A stretch of 64,000 nt of DNA, taken from NCBI RefSeq assembly GCF_016863515.1, contig NZ_BOPA01000025.1:1-64000 (forward strand). The letters run 5' to 3'. Within the stretch, counting starts at the first letter, position 1; each line of letters opens with the position of its first letter. This document shows positions 47,252 to 55,950 of the stretch, in pieces. Source of the DNA: Micromonospora gifhornensis. GTDB lineage: Bacteria; Actinomycetota; Actinomycetes; Mycobacteriales; Micromonosporaceae. The notes below the pieces were generated by a model. It searched no databases, was not told where the DNA came from, and saw only the letters and a list, made by a program, of their open reading frames with translations. The translations under genes and the position numbers were made by a program.

Positions 47252-48829
47252 TCAACGGCCACCGGCGCGGAGCACCTCCCTGACCGTACGCAGCACGATC
47301 TTGATGTCGAGCCAGAGCGACCAGTTCTCGATGTAGTAGTTGTCGAAGCGGGCCCGGTCGGAGATCGGGGTGTCCCCGCGCAGCCCGCTGACCTGGGCGA
47401 GGCCGGTGAGGCCGACGGGAACCCGATGGCGCATCGCGTAGCTCGGATACTCCGCGGAGAACTTCTCGACGAAGTACGGCCGCTCGGGTCGTGGTCCGAC
47501 CACGCTCATGTCGCCGCGCAGGATGTTCCAGAGCTGCGGCAGCTCGTCGAGCGAGGTGCGGCGCAGGAACCGGCCGATCAGGCTGACCCGCTGGTCGTGG
47601 GCGATGGACCAGTTCGTCTGCGACTCGGCGTCGTCGGTTGGCCGCATCGAGCGGAACTTGATGACCCGGAAAGGCTTGCCGTAGCGGCCGATCCGCTCCT
47701 GACGGAAGAAGATGCCCCGTCCGCCGTCGGCGAAGGTGGCCAGGGCGCAGAGCAGCAGCAGCGGGCTCAACACGAGCATCGCGGTCGCGGAGAACAGGAT
47801 GTCGGAGGCCCGTTTGACGGCCCATCTGGGCCCGGAGAAGGTGATGTCGCCGATCTTCTCGATCGGAATGGCCCCGATGTGGTCGGGGTATCCGCCGTGG
47901 GAGCGGGAACCCCACAGGCGGGGGACCGCCCAGAGGTCACAGCGAGAGCTGCGGGGGCGGAGCAGGGTCTCCATGAGTTCCGACTCAGAGCAGTCCGGAT
48001 CGGCGATGACCAGGACGTCGCATTCCAGCAGCCGTACCAGATGTTCGAGGTCGTCGAGGTTGCCGCTCACCGTGAGGGCACCGGTGTCGGCTCGGGTGGG
48101 CGCGTCCACGCAGCCGACGTAACGCAGGCCGTACCGAGGATGACGGCGCAGCAACCGGGCCAGTTCGAGCCCGATCGGGCCGCTGCCGACGATGATGGCG
48201 TTGTGCTCGACCCAACGCCGTTGACGGACGAGCGTGATGAACGCCCGACTCACTGCGCGGCCGACGATGACAAGTACCGCCGAGAGGGCGACGCCCCGCA
48301 TGAATCCGCCGACGTAGGTCACCGACTCGTGCCGTTCGGCCGCGATGATGGCGACCACCGCCGCCGAAGCCAGCAGCCGGCCGGACAGACTTGGCAACTC
48401 GTCAAGGATGCTCAGGTGCCGGCGCGGTCGGTAGAGCCCGCCGGCCGTGAAGATCGCCACCGTCAGTACGGCGTTCGCCAACGTCCCGCGCCAGTAGTCC
48501 TGGCTGAGCACCAGGGGGGTGAGCAGGGCGGCGACATCGACTGGCAGCGTCATCATCCAGGCGCGCAGGAAATGCGTGCGCGGCGACGTCCGGGACCGGG
48601 CATAGGGCAGTACGGCGGTCGTCAACAGACCGGGCGGTACCTCCGTGCGGTCGCTCTGCCCCCTCGTCCCGTGGTCGCGCGTTGCCGCTGCCTGCGAGGC
48701 GGCAGGTAAGTCGCTCGGTAGCTCCTCGTCCTGGTCGTCACCCGGGTGCTGGGTGACTGTCCGATGTTGGGCTGGGTCACCGACCCGCGACATGGGCGCA
48801 GAACGGCGGGTCGCCGGCTGGCTCGACAT
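47252..48829 (-). CDS. Polyprenyl glycosylphosphotransferase (initiating sugar transferase)
   Basis: 525 residues. Starts polysaccharide synthesis by moving sugar-1-phosphate onto undecaprenyl phosphate. Disordered N-terminus of about 75 residues, four TM helices (about 85-205), a Rossmann-like CoA_binding_3 domain (AIIVGSGPIGLELARLL), then the catalytic region: TM-reentrant helix, RQERIGRYGKPFRVIKFRSM, RRTSLDELPQLWNILRGDMSVVGPRPE. Catalytic Asp-Glu is DE in SLDELPQ. Typical WcaJ/CpsE layout. Confidence 0.93.
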   Translation of the reverse strand: MSSQPATRRSAPMSRVGDPAQHRTVTQHPGDDQDEELPSDLPAASQAAATRDHGTRGQSDRTEVPPGLLTTAVLPYARSRTSPRTHFLRAWMMTLPVDVAALLTPLVLSQDYWRGTLANAVLTVAIFTAGGLYRPRRHLSILDELPSLSGRLLASAAVVAIIAAERHESVTYVGGFMRGVALSAVLVIVGRAVSRAFITLVRQRRWVEHNAIIVGSGPIGLELARLLRRHPRYGLRYVGCVDAPTRADTGALTVSGNLDDLEHLVRLLECDVLVIADPDCSESELMETLLRPRSSRCDLWAVPRLWGSRSHGGYPDHIGAIPIEKIGDITFSGPRWAVKRASDILFSATAMLVLSPLLLLCALATFADGGRGIFFRQERIGRYGKPFRVIKFRSMRPTDDAESQTNWSIAHDQRVSLIGRFLRRTSLDELPQLWNILRGDMSVVGPRPERPYFVEKFSAEYPSYAMRHRVPVGLTGLAQVSGLRGDTPISDRARFDNYYIENWSLWLDIKIVLRTVREVLRAGGR

Positions 48830-48939
48830 GGTTGAAACCTCCCCGTGGCGCCCCCTGCCGACGCCAGGTCACAGGGGACGACCGCAGGATACGACCGGGA
48901 TGGGCCGTTTACCACAAGTCAGCGCGTCAGTTCCTGCTC

Positions 48940-50040
48940 CTACTTTGCGGCGGCGACGATGTCCGGCACGGAGTCGCGGCGAACGGCGTCGAAGAGGACC
49001 TTCGCCTTCTCCCGGTCCGCCAGCACGACGCTCTCACTGCCGATCCGGCCCGTGCCCTTCGTCGGGCAGGTGAAGAAGTCGAGGTTGCCGCCGCGTAGAT
49101 GGCGCAGTTCCATCGCGAGGTCCAGCAGGGACATCGACTCATCGACCGCCACCGAGTCGGCAGTGGCCCGGACGAAGGAGTTCAACCTGGTGGGACTGGT
49201 GAGCGTGCCACCGGAGGCGGCCTTGTCCAGGATGGCCTTGATGACCTGCTGCTGGTGCTTGATGCGGGTGAAGTCGCCGTCGGCGAACGCGTACCGCTCG
49301 CGGGCGTAGTCCAACGCGGCGGCGCCGTCCATCGTCTGCCGGCCGGCGACGAACTCACGCCGACCACCCGGGTTCAGCGAGTGTCGTGAGGTGAAGCCCT
49401 TCTCGACGGTGATCTCGACGCCGCCGAGCGCGTCGACGATCTCCTTGAAGCCGGAGAAGTCCACCATCGTCACGTGGTCGACGCGGACCCCGGTGAACTT
49501 CTCCACCGTCTGGACCATCAGCGGCACGCCACCCCAGGCGTACGCCGCGTTGATCTTCGCGTCCCGGCCGCCGCGCCCGTCACGTGACTTGGGCACGCTC
49601 ACCCAGGTGTCCCGGGGGATCGAGATGAGCTGGGCGCTCGACCGGTCCGCGGGCAGGTGGGCCAGGATGATCGTGTCGGTACGGGATCCTGAGCTGCTGT
49701 CCGGATCGCGTGAGTCACTGCCCAGGAGCATGATGTTCATCGCGTCCCCCGCCACGGCCTGCGGGCGGGACTCCTCGGGGATGCCGTCGAAGGCCTCGAC
49801 CCGTTCGATGCCGGATTCGATCGAGCGGTAGTACAGACCCCCGGCAAGCAGGCCGCCGCCGCCGACGAGCATCAACACCAGAAAGCAGATGAGGCCGACG
49901 CGCTTCCACCGGCGACGCCGACGATTCGGGCGATCGCCCACCGGCTCCGGCGTGGGCTGCTCATCCGTGCTCTGCGGTGGCGCTGACGGCCGGGCAAGGA
50001 ACGCAGTTTCAGGTTCGAGATCCCCGTGGTGTTGACGCAT
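48940..50040 (-). CDS. LytR-CpsA-Psr (LCP) family ligase
   Basis: 366 residues from ATG 50040; longer readings cross the divergent promoter. Cytoplasmic basic N-terminus, TM at about 55-78, then the extracellular LCP domain: MLLGSDSRDPD, RTDTIILAHLP, ISIPRDTWVSVP, KINAAYAWGG and ARERYAFADGDFTRIKHQQQVIKAI with the conserved Arg/Asp residues. LCP enzymes transfer finished glycopolymers from lipid carrier to peptidoglycan or other cell-wall acceptors; it completes the polysaccharide pathway here. Confidence 0.92.
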   Translation of the reverse strand: MRQHHGDLEPETAFLARPSAPPQSTDEQPTPEPVGDRPNRRRRRWKRVGLICFLVLMLVGGGGLLAGGLYYRSIESGIERVEAFDGIPEESRPQAVAGDAMNIMLLGSDSRDPDSSSGSRTDTIILAHLPADRSSAQLISIPRDTWVSVPKSRDGRGGRDAKINAAYAWGGVPLMVQTVEKFTGVRVDHVTMVDFSGFKEIVDALGGVEITVEKGFTSRHSLNPGGRREFVAGRQTMDGAAALDYARERYAFADGDFTRIKHQQQVIKAILDKAASGGTLTSPTRLNSFVRATADSVAVDESMSLLDLAMELRHLRGGNLDFFTCPTKGTGRIGSESVVLADREKAKVLFDAVRRDSVPDIVAAAK

Positions 50041-50158
50041 GGTGGGGATGCTACTGATTTGTGCAAGCCACTCGCATGCCCCGGCTTTTCGATCGTGCTC
50101 ACACTCGGGCCGAGATTGCATCAGGTCGACCGACCGGTATCTGTCGCGGCGCGGGAAA

Positions 50159-51046
50159 ATGTTCGCCTCCGTTGTTACCCCAATGTTTCGGCCGGTCTGG
50201 TACAACCCACCGGTGGATGCCGTCAAGCTGCGTCGGGCCATCGCCCGGACCCGTCTCGCCCCCGTTGCCGCTTTCCCGAAGCGGCTGGTCACGGTGGCCC
50301 GCCACGACGCCAAGGTGCTGCGCACCTCGGCCCGATGGCTGCTCGCCTCCCGCGAACACCACAACTACACGTACGAGCTGACCAAGCTCAGCCGTAGCCA
50401 CCTGGCCTGGTTCGTGAGCGTGGTGTGTGACATGCCGGTCGCGCAGGTCCGCGGGTACCTGGACGAGATCGAGTCGGACGACGCGCTGCGCCAGCACATC
50501 GCCTCTACCATCGGCAGCGCCGCGCGCCGTGGCCTGGCCGACAAGCAGGTCCGGTACGCCCGGCGCATCGGGTGGTACGCCATCGTGCGCGCCCGCCGAC
50601 CCGCGCACATCGTGGAGACCGGTGTCGACAAGGGACTGGGCAGCTGCGTCCTGGCCGCCGCCCTGTTGCGCAACGCCGCCGAGGGCCACCCCGGCCGGGT
50701 CAGTTCCATCGACATCAACCCCGAGGCCGGCTACCTCGCCCGGGTCGCGCCCTGGTCCGAGGTGATCGACCTGGTCATCGGTGACTCGGTCGAGTCGATA
50801 AGCGCGTTGGACAAGCCGGTCGACCTGTTCCTGCACGACAGCGACCACAGCCGGTCGTACGAGAAGCGCGAGTTCGAGGCCGTCGAGCCGAAGCTGGCCC
50901 CCGGGGCGATGCTGCTCACCGACAACGTCACCCACACCAACGTGCTGGCCCGGCACGCCGAGCGAACCGGCCGGAAGTTCCTCGCCTACCGGGAGACCCC
51001 GGCGAACCACTGGTACCCGGGGGACGGCATCGGCGTGGCATGGTGA
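50159..51046 (+). CDS. Class I SAM-dependent methyltransferase
   Basis: 295 residues from ATG 50159; ATG 50183 and GTG 50213 are also possible. Methyltransf_24-like: IVETGVDKGLGSCVLAAALL (motif I), VSSIDINPEAG (acidic end of strand 2), DLFLHDSDHSRSYEKREFEAV (metal-site like Asp-His), GAMLLTDNV. Divergent from the LCP gene and next to the EPS cluster, so it may methylate a sugar of the polymer (inference). Confidence 0.82.
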   Translation: MFASVVTPMFRPVWYNPPVDAVKLRRAIARTRLAPVAAFPKRLVTVARHDAKVLRTSARWLLASREHHNYTYELTKLSRSHLAWFVSVVCDMPVAQVRGYLDEIESDDALRQHIASTIGSAARRGLADKQVRYARRIGWYAIVRARRPAHIVETGVDKGLGSCVLAAALLRNAAEGHPGRVSSIDINPEAGYLARVAPWSEVIDLVIGDSVESISALDKPVDLFLHDSDHSRSYEKREFEAVEPKLAPGAMLLTDNVTHTNVLARHAERTGRKFLAYRETPANHWYPGDGIGVAW

Positions 51047-51050
51047 CCGG

Positions 51051-51869
51051 GTGCGGCTCAGTGAGATCAACACGTACCCGGTCAAGGGCTGTCGCGGTCT
51101 GACCCACGACGAGTCCGAGGTGCGGCCGTGGGGGCTCGACGGCGACCGGCGGTGGATGCTTGTCGACGCCGACGGTGTCGGAGTGACCCAGCGGGACACC
51201 ACCGCGCTGGTCCGGGTGCACGCCCGCCCCGAAGCCGGTGGCCTGCGGCTGAGCGCCGCCGGTCACCCGGACCTGCTGGTCCCGGAGCCGGCCGGCGTCC
51301 CTCCGGTGCAGGTGCGCACGTTCCGCCGCCGGGTGCTGCGGGTCGACGCGTTGCCCGCCGGCCCGACCGCCGACGCCTGGCTCGGTCAGGTGCTCGACCG
51401 GCCGGTCCGTCTGGTCTGGCTGGCCGAGCCGGCCCGGCACATCGAACCGGGCCGCAAGAAGCACGACCCGGGCGACCAGGTCAGCTTCGCCGACGCGTAC
51501 CCGGTGCTGCTGACCAGCACCGCGTCGCTGGCCGCCCTCGGCGAATGGCTCACCGAGGCCGGCGCGGACCCGGTCCCGATGGCCCGGTTCCGGCCCAACC
51601 TGGTCGTCGACGGGGCGCCCGCCTGGGCCGAGGACGGCTGGGAGGGGCGGGAACTGCGGATTGGCGGCGTCGCGTTCCGGGCCGCCGGTCCGTCGGCCCG
51701 CTGCCTGGTCACCACCACCGACCAGGAGACCGGGGTACGCGGCCGGGAGCCGCTGCGCACCCTCGCGCGGCACCGCAACGTCGACCGTCAGTTGCTGTTC
51801 GGGCTGAACCTCGTGCCGCTGGAGTCCGGCCGGATCAGCGTCGGCGACCCCGTCTTAGCTTTCGCTTAG
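51051..51869 (+). CDS. MOSC-domain protein
   Basis: 272 residues, GTG start 4 nt after the methyltransferase stop. MOSC_N beta-barrel (LSEINTYPVKGCRGL, GLDGDRRWMLVDADG) followed by the MOSC domain (MARFRPNLVVDG, GPSARCLVTTTDQETG, LRTLARHRN, LFGLNL). The Cys in ARCLVTT is the conserved family cysteine. Relatives (mARC, YcbX) reduce N-hydroxylated compounds with molybdenum cofactor. Confidence 0.9.
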   Translation: MRLSEINTYPVKGCRGLTHDESEVRPWGLDGDRRWMLVDADGVGVTQRDTTALVRVHARPEAGGLRLSAAGHPDLLVPEPAGVPPVQVRTFRRRVLRVDALPAGPTADAWLGQVLDRPVRLVWLAEPARHIEPGRKKHDPGDQVSFADAYPVLLTSTASLAALGEWLTEAGADPVPMARFRPNLVVDGAPAWAEDGWEGRELRIGGVAFRAAGPSARCLVTTTDQETGVRGREPLRTLARHRNVDRQLLFGLNLVPLESGRISVGDPVLAFA

Positions 51870-51906
51870 GTCGCTTGTCCGATATGGCCGTCGTCGGGCA
51901 GCATCG

Positions 51907-53010
51907 GTGCACGTGACCGACGGAACCGACGGCCCCGCCGCACGGACAACAGCCAGCCGTCCCCGCAAGGGTCGCTGGCTGGCAGGCGGGGCCGTGGTCG
52001 TCGTCGCCACGGTCCTCGGCCTCACCCTGGCGCTGCGCTCCGGTGCCGCGCCCGCCTGCGCCGCGCCGATCCGACCGCAGCACGCCGCCGCGCCGCTCGC
52101 CCCGGTGGCTGCCATGGTCGCCCCGCCGGCCATGCTGGCCCCACCGGCCATGCTCGCCCCGCCGGCCTTGCTCGCCCCGCGGGCTGCCGGCAGCGTCGGC
52201 AAGGGCAAGGCGACCTTCTACGACTCGACGGGTACGGACGGCAACTGCTCCTATCCGACGGCCCCCGCCGGCCGGCTCTACGTCGCACTCGGCCCCGACA
52301 AGTACGCCGACGGCGCAGCCTGCGGCGGATATCTCGACGTCACCGGACCCAGGGGCACCGTACGGGTCATGGTCGCCGACCAGTGCCCGGAGTGCCCACC
52401 CGGACACCTCGACCTGTCCAGGGAGGCGTTCACCCGCATCGCCGACCCGGTCCGCGGCGTCGTCGACGTCAGCTACCGCCTGGTCGTCGACCCGCCGCTG
52501 ACCGGCCCGCTCACCTTCCGGATCAAGGAGGGTGCGTCGCAGTGGTGGTTCGCGGTCCTGGTGGCCGGGCACGGCAATCCGTTGCGTGCCGTCGAGGTAC
52601 GCCAAGGCAGTTCGGGCAACTGGCGGGCAGCGAGCCGGCAGAGCTACAACTACTGGCTGATCGATTCCGGGGCCGGCCCCGGCCCGTTCCAGATCCGGGT
52701 CACCGACATCCGGGGCCACCGGGTCACCGCCTCCGGCATCCGGATGGCCCCCGGCCAGGTCCAGCGCAGCACGGTCCGGATGTACGGCGGCACCTCGGGC
52801 GGGTCGACCACCGCGCCCGCCTCGACCACCGCCCCCAGGTCGCCCTCGTCCAGCCCGAAGCCGACCGCCCGCGCGTCGGCACGCCCGTCCCCGTCGACGC
52901 TGGCACCGGTGGGCGCGTCAGCCTCACCGACGGTGATCGCAGCCCCGGACCGGGAGGCGGTGGCACTCGCGTCGATCCAGCCCGACGCGGGACCCCGAGG
53001 TTGCGCCTGA
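51907..53010 (+). CDS. Expansin-like/RlpA-fold secreted protein
   Basis: 367 residues, GTG start. Basic N-terminus and TM/signal (about 22-42), a low-complexity linker with three 6-residue PPAMLA-type repeats (about 73-90), then a double-psi beta-barrel expansin domain (GKATFYDSTGTDGNCSYP, ACGGYLDVTGPRGTV, VADQCPECPPGHLDLS with the conserved Asp) and the carbohydrate-binding second domain (WFAVLVAGHGNPL, YNYWL). A Ser/Thr/Pro tail ends the chain. Probably loosens cellulose or peptidoglycan without hydrolysis. Confidence 0.88.
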   Translation: MHVTDGTDGPAARTTASRPRKGRWLAGGAVVVVATVLGLTLALRSGAAPACAAPIRPQHAAAPLAPVAAMVAPPAMLAPPAMLAPPALLAPRAAGSVGKGKATFYDSTGTDGNCSYPTAPAGRLYVALGPDKYADGAACGGYLDVTGPRGTVRVMVADQCPECPPGHLDLSREAFTRIADPVRGVVDVSYRLVVDPPLTGPLTFRIKEGASQWWFAVLVAGHGNPLRAVEVRQGSSGNWRAASRQSYNYWLIDSGAGPGPFQIRVTDIRGHRVTASGIRMAPGQVQRSTVRMYGGTSGGSTTAPASTTAPRSPSSSPKPTARASARPSPSTLAPVGASASPTVIAAPDREAVALASIQPDAGPRGCA

Positions 53011-53178
53011 CCGCGCTCGTATCCGCGGCCGCCTGCCCGCGCACCGCGCTGGTCGGCGAGCTTACGGACGCTCTCCGATCTCACACCCGCGTGGTCGGGG
53101 TCCCGCCGGGCGGTGATCCGCGCGGGTCAGGACCCGGCCGGGAGGCTACTTCTACACAGGTCGGGCGGGATGCTCAGG

Positions 53179-53736
53179 TCAGCGGGTCGAGTCCGCGGTG
53201 GTTTGCTGGGGTTGATCCTCGTTGAGACCGAGCCACATCAGGATCTCGTCCCGGTCGTCGCCGGGGGCGACCCGGATCGCGCCGGGCCACCGGCCCACCT
53301 CGCGGTAGCCGAGTCGCCGGTAGAACCGGTCCAGCCCCAGCCCGTCGCGTACCGTCACGTGCAGTGCCGCCAGCCCGAGGTCCCGCCCGATCTGCGCGGC
53401 CGTACGCATCAGCGCGTCGCCGACACCGCGTCCCTGAACGTCCGGGTGGACCATCACCCGGGTGAGGACCCGCAGGTGCCGCTTCAGGTGGAACCGTGGA
53501 TCGGTGAAGATCGCCATGGCGACCAGTCGGTCGTCGTCGTACCCGAGCAGCAGTCGGTCTGGGCCGTCGGCGATGCCCGCGAGGGTCGGGTCGGCGATCG
53601 TCCGCACCTTGTCGGCGGTGACCGGTGCCACGAAGCCGACCGCGCCGCCCGCGTTTGTGACGTCCACCCAGAGCGCGACGATGTCGGCGCGCAGTTGCGG
53701 CGTGAGTTCGGGGTCGAGGACGAAACGCAGGGTCAC
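53179..53736 (-). CDS. GNAT-family N-acetyltransferase
   Basis: 185 residues from GTG 53736, which has GCGAGG 8 nt upstream; a start further upstream would run into the tRNA. Acetyl-CoA pyrophosphate loop VMVHPDVQGRGVGDALM and LHVTVRDGLGLDRFYRRLGYREVG are typical. Substrate unknown. It ends convergently with the expansin-like gene across a 168-bp gap. Confidence 0.88.
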   Translation of the reverse strand: MTLRFVLDPELTPQLRADIVALWVDVTNAGGAVGFVAPVTADKVRTIADPTLAGIADGPDRLLLGYDDDRLVAMAIFTDPRFHLKRHLRVLTRVMVHPDVQGRGVGDALMRTAAQIGRDLGLAALHVTVRDGLGLDRFYRRLGYREVGRWPGAIRVAPGDDRDEILMWLGLNEDQPQQTTADSTR

Positions 53737-53808
53737 CTGCACATCCTCGCCAAGTCGCCGGCCCGACGCCCGTGATCGTGATGCGCCCGACAGGGCAGAG
53801 GGTGTTGG

Positions 53809-53891
53809 TGCGGGAGGGGGGATTCGAACCCCCACGTCCTTTCGGACAATAGGACCTAAACCTACCGCGGCTGCCGTTACGCCACTCCCGC
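53809..53891 (-). tRNA. tRNA-Leu (UAG)
   Basis: 83-nt cloverleaf on the minus strand. The acceptor stem GCGGGAG/CTCCCGC is perfect; anticodon stem TAGG-CCTA holds loop TTTAGGT with anticodon TAG (reads CUA and likely other CUN). A long variable arm (GTCC-GAAA-GGAC) marks it as class II leucine tRNA; the T arm is GGGGG-TTCGAAT-CCCCC. CCA is not encoded. Confidence 0.96.
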
Positions 53892-53943
53892 CGGCACTGA
53901 GAGTCTAGGGCGTCGCACCGGCCCGCTGTCGAGGCCTCCGAGG

Positions 53944-54026
53944 GTGTGATCGACACCGTTTCGACGTAGTGGCGGTCTCCCGGTCGGGCCGATACCCCCA
54001 CTACGCCGTAACGGAGTCGATCACAC
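53944..54026. repeat. 83-bp imperfect palindrome beside the tRNA
   Basis: Arms of 29 bp at 53944-53972 and 53998-54026 match at 26 of 29 positions around a 25-bp centre. The right arm's CGGAGTCGATCAC recurs at 54049-54061. Lies between tRNA-Leu and the peroxiredoxin gene; could be a terminator, MITE-like element or both. Confidence 0.75.
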
Positions 54027-54067
54027 TAGGCCAGTCCCCGCGCCGTGCCGGAGTCGATCACGCCAGA

Positions 54068-54544
54068 TCAGTCCAGGCCGAGGTCGCGGCGCAGCTTGGC
54101 GACGTGGCCGGTGGCCTTGACGTTGTAGAGCGCCCGCTCGATCTTGCCGTCCTCGTCGATCACGAACGTCGAGCGGATCACACCGGTGACGGTACGGCCG
54201 TACGACTGCTTCTCGCCGTACGCCCCGTAGGCGGTCAGCACCGTCTTGTCGGTGTCGGCAGCCAACGGGAAGGTGATCGCGTCGCGCTCGCGGAACTTGG
54301 CGAGCTTCTCCGGCTTGTCCGGCGAGATGCCGATCACCTCGTAGCCTGCGGCCTGGAGCGAGGCGAGCGAGTCACGGAAGTCGCAGGCCTGCTTGGTGCA
54401 GCCGGGGGTCATCGCCGCCGGGTAGGCGTACAGGATGACTTTGCGGCCGCGCAGGTCGGCCAGGGTGACCTGGTCACCGGTGTCGGTGGGGAGGGTGAAC
54501 TCGGGCGCCGGGTCACCGGGGGAGAGGCGGGCGGGTGCGGTCAT
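54068..54544 (-). CDS. bcp: Thiol peroxidase, BCP/PrxQ type
   Basis: 158 residues from ATG 54544. Thioredoxin-fold peroxiredoxin with peroxidatic Cys in AAMTPGCTKQACDFRD; the second Cys five residues later is the PrxQ resolving cysteine. VIGISPDKPEKLAKFRE and STFVIDEDGKI are family motifs. Reduces hydrogen and lipid peroxides in the cytoplasm. Confidence 0.93.
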   Translation of the reverse strand: MTAPARLSPGDPAPEFTLPTDTGDQVTLADLRGRKVILYAYPAAMTPGCTKQACDFRDSLASLQAAGYEVIGISPDKPEKLAKFRERDAITFPLAADTDKTVLTAYGAYGEKQSYGRTVTGVIRSTFVIDEDGKIERALYNVKATGHVAKLRRDLGLD

Positions 54545-54597
54545 GGCCCGACCATACCGCCGGGCCGCGCCGACCTCGCCGACCGCCAGGCCGACCG

Positions 54598-54690
54598 GGC
54601 TGAGCCGGGCCAACGGCTCCCTCCGACAGGCCGGGCTCAGCCGGGCCGAGGGGCTCGGCCGGGCCAAAGGCTCCCCCAGGCCGAGGGCAC
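54598..54690. repeat. Imperfect GC-rich repeats
   Basis: GCCGGGCCAACGGCTCCCTC and GCCGGGCCAAAGGCTCCCCC recur about 54 bp apart with GGCCGGGCTCAGCCGGGCC between them. Upstream of bcp and the Co/Ni importer; no function evident. Confidence 0.5.
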
Positions 54691-54705
54691 AGCCCGACGC
54701 TCGGC

Positions 54706-54753
54706 ATTCCGCTGGAATTAACACAACTGTGTTGTTGCCATCTATAGGCAACA
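54706..54753 (+). promoter_or_regulatory. Three consecutive palindromes ahead of the cobalt/nickel importer
   Basis: ATTCC-GCT-GGAAT (54706-54718), AACACA-AC-TGTGTT (54720-54733) and TGTTGCC-ATCTATA-GGCAACA (54733-54753), all perfect, in the only AT-rich stretch of the 289-bp gap. They end 80 bp before the CbiM start. They look like operators of one or more metal-responsive repressors; the regulator is not identified. Confidence 0.6.
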
Positions 54754-54833
54754 AGGTGAGACGGGAAATACGCTCGGTCTGCCGGCGAGCGTGGGCCCGC
54801 CGTCCCGTGGGAGGTCACGTGGAAAACCTGGCC

Positions 54834-55535
54834 ATGCACATCTCGAACGGCATCATCAACGGTCCTGTCGCCGCGCTCTTCGCGGTGATCGCCCTGGTCG
54901 CGATGGCGCTCGCCGTCCACCGTGGACGACAGGACTTGGACGACCGGCTGGCCCCGATGGCGGGCCTGGTCGCCGCCTTCATCTTCGCCGTGCAGATGCT
55001 CAACTTCCCGATCTTCACCGCCGGGGTCAGCGGCCACCTGCTCGGTGGCGCGCTCGCCGCCATGCTTGTCGGCCCCTGGGTCGGCGCGCTCTGCATCGCC
55101 GTGGTGCTTGTGGTGCAGGCCCTCGTCTTCGGCGACGGCGGGGTGGCCATGCTCGGGCTCAGCATCACCAACATGGGGGTGATCGCGGTCGCGGTGGCGT
55201 ACCTGCTGATCGCGCTGCTGCTGCGGGTGCTGCCGCGTACCCCTGCCGGGTTGGCCGTCACCGCCTTCGTCGCCGCGCTGGTAAGCGTGGTGGTCGCGGC
55301 GATGGGCTTCGTCCTGCAGTACTGGCTCGGCGGCACCGCCGACCTCGGCGGCAACCTGGCCGGGCTGGCCGGGACGATGGCCGTGTCCCACCTGTTCATC
55401 GGCATCGGCGAGGGCCTGATCACCGCCACCACGGTGGTCACCGTGGCGAAGGTCCGACCCGATCTGGTGTACGCGCTGCGCGCCCGTAAGCCGGTCAGCC
55501 CGGCGTCCGTCCCCGCCGTCGGAGGTGTCCGGTGA
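54834..55535 (+). CDS. cbiM: Cobalt/nickel ECF importer substrate component CbiM
   Basis: 233 residues from ATG 54834, giving the N-terminus MHISNGIINGP. In CbiM/NikM the free N-terminus and His2 bind the metal, so this start is preferred over GTG 54819, which has a better ribosome site (GGGAGG) but would bury His2. About seven TM segments; internal His in GVSGHLLGGALAAM is the other expected ligand. First gene of a cbiM-N-Q-O operon. Confidence 0.9.
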   Translation: MHISNGIINGPVAALFAVIALVAMALAVHRGRQDLDDRLAPMAGLVAAFIFAVQMLNFPIFTAGVSGHLLGGALAAMLVGPWVGALCIAVVLVVQALVFGDGGVAMLGLSITNMGVIAVAVAYLLIALLLRVLPRTPAGLAVTAFVAALVSVVVAAMGFVLQYWLGGTADLGGNLAGLAGTMAVSHLFIGIGEGLITATTVVTVAKVRPDLVYALRARKPVSPASVPAVGGVR

Positions 55536-55945
55536 GGCGTTTCTGGGGTTTCCTCGCAGGCGGGTTGCTGGTGGCCCTGCTGCTGGCCGGCGTGGTCAGC
55601 AACTTCGCCTCGCCGCACCCGGACGGGCTGGACTCCTCGCTGCGTGAGGGCTGCACCGTCGACGCCGACGGCGAGATCACCGGCGGCAGTTGCCCGGCCC
55701 AGCAGGAGAAGGAGCACGAGATCGGTGGGCCGCTCGCCGACTACGGCATCGCCGGCATCGACAACGACGTCCTCTCCACCGGGCTGTCCGGCGTACTGGG
55801 CGTCCTGCTGACCTTCGCCCTGGCCGGCGGCGCGTTCTGGCTGTTCCGTCGGCGCGACACCGACCCGACCCCGCAACAGGTCGACCCGACTCAGGAACCG
55901 CTCGACGCGGACCGGTCGGGCACACCCGCGTCGAGCCAGGGGTAG
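55532..55945 (+). CDS. CbiN-like PDGLE-domain component
   Basis: 137 residues, GTG overlapping the cbiM stop. Two TM helices (about 5-24 and 85-105) around an extracytoplasmic loop that begins ASPHPDGLD, the PDGLE motif of the NikN/CbiN-type accessory subunits. Needed for metal transfer to CbiM in related importers. C-terminal tail is disordered. Confidence 0.85.
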   Translation: MRRFWGFLAGGLLVALLLAGVVSNFASPHPDGLDSSLREGCTVDADGEITGGSCPAQQEKEHEIGGPLADYGIAGIDNDVLSTGLSGVLGVLLTFALAGGAFWLFRRRDTDPTPQQVDPTQEPLDADRSGTPASSQG

Positions 55946-55950
55946 CGCCG

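Noticed and set aside
53737-53835. Longer GNAT start overlapping the tRNA
   Set aside because: The frame would use tRNA-Leu sequence as coding; GTG 53736 has a proper ribosome site.
54754-54833. Cobalamin riboswitch before the cbiM operon
   Set aside because: GGGAAA- and CCCGCC-like bits are present, but the conserved B12-box bases and required length are not.
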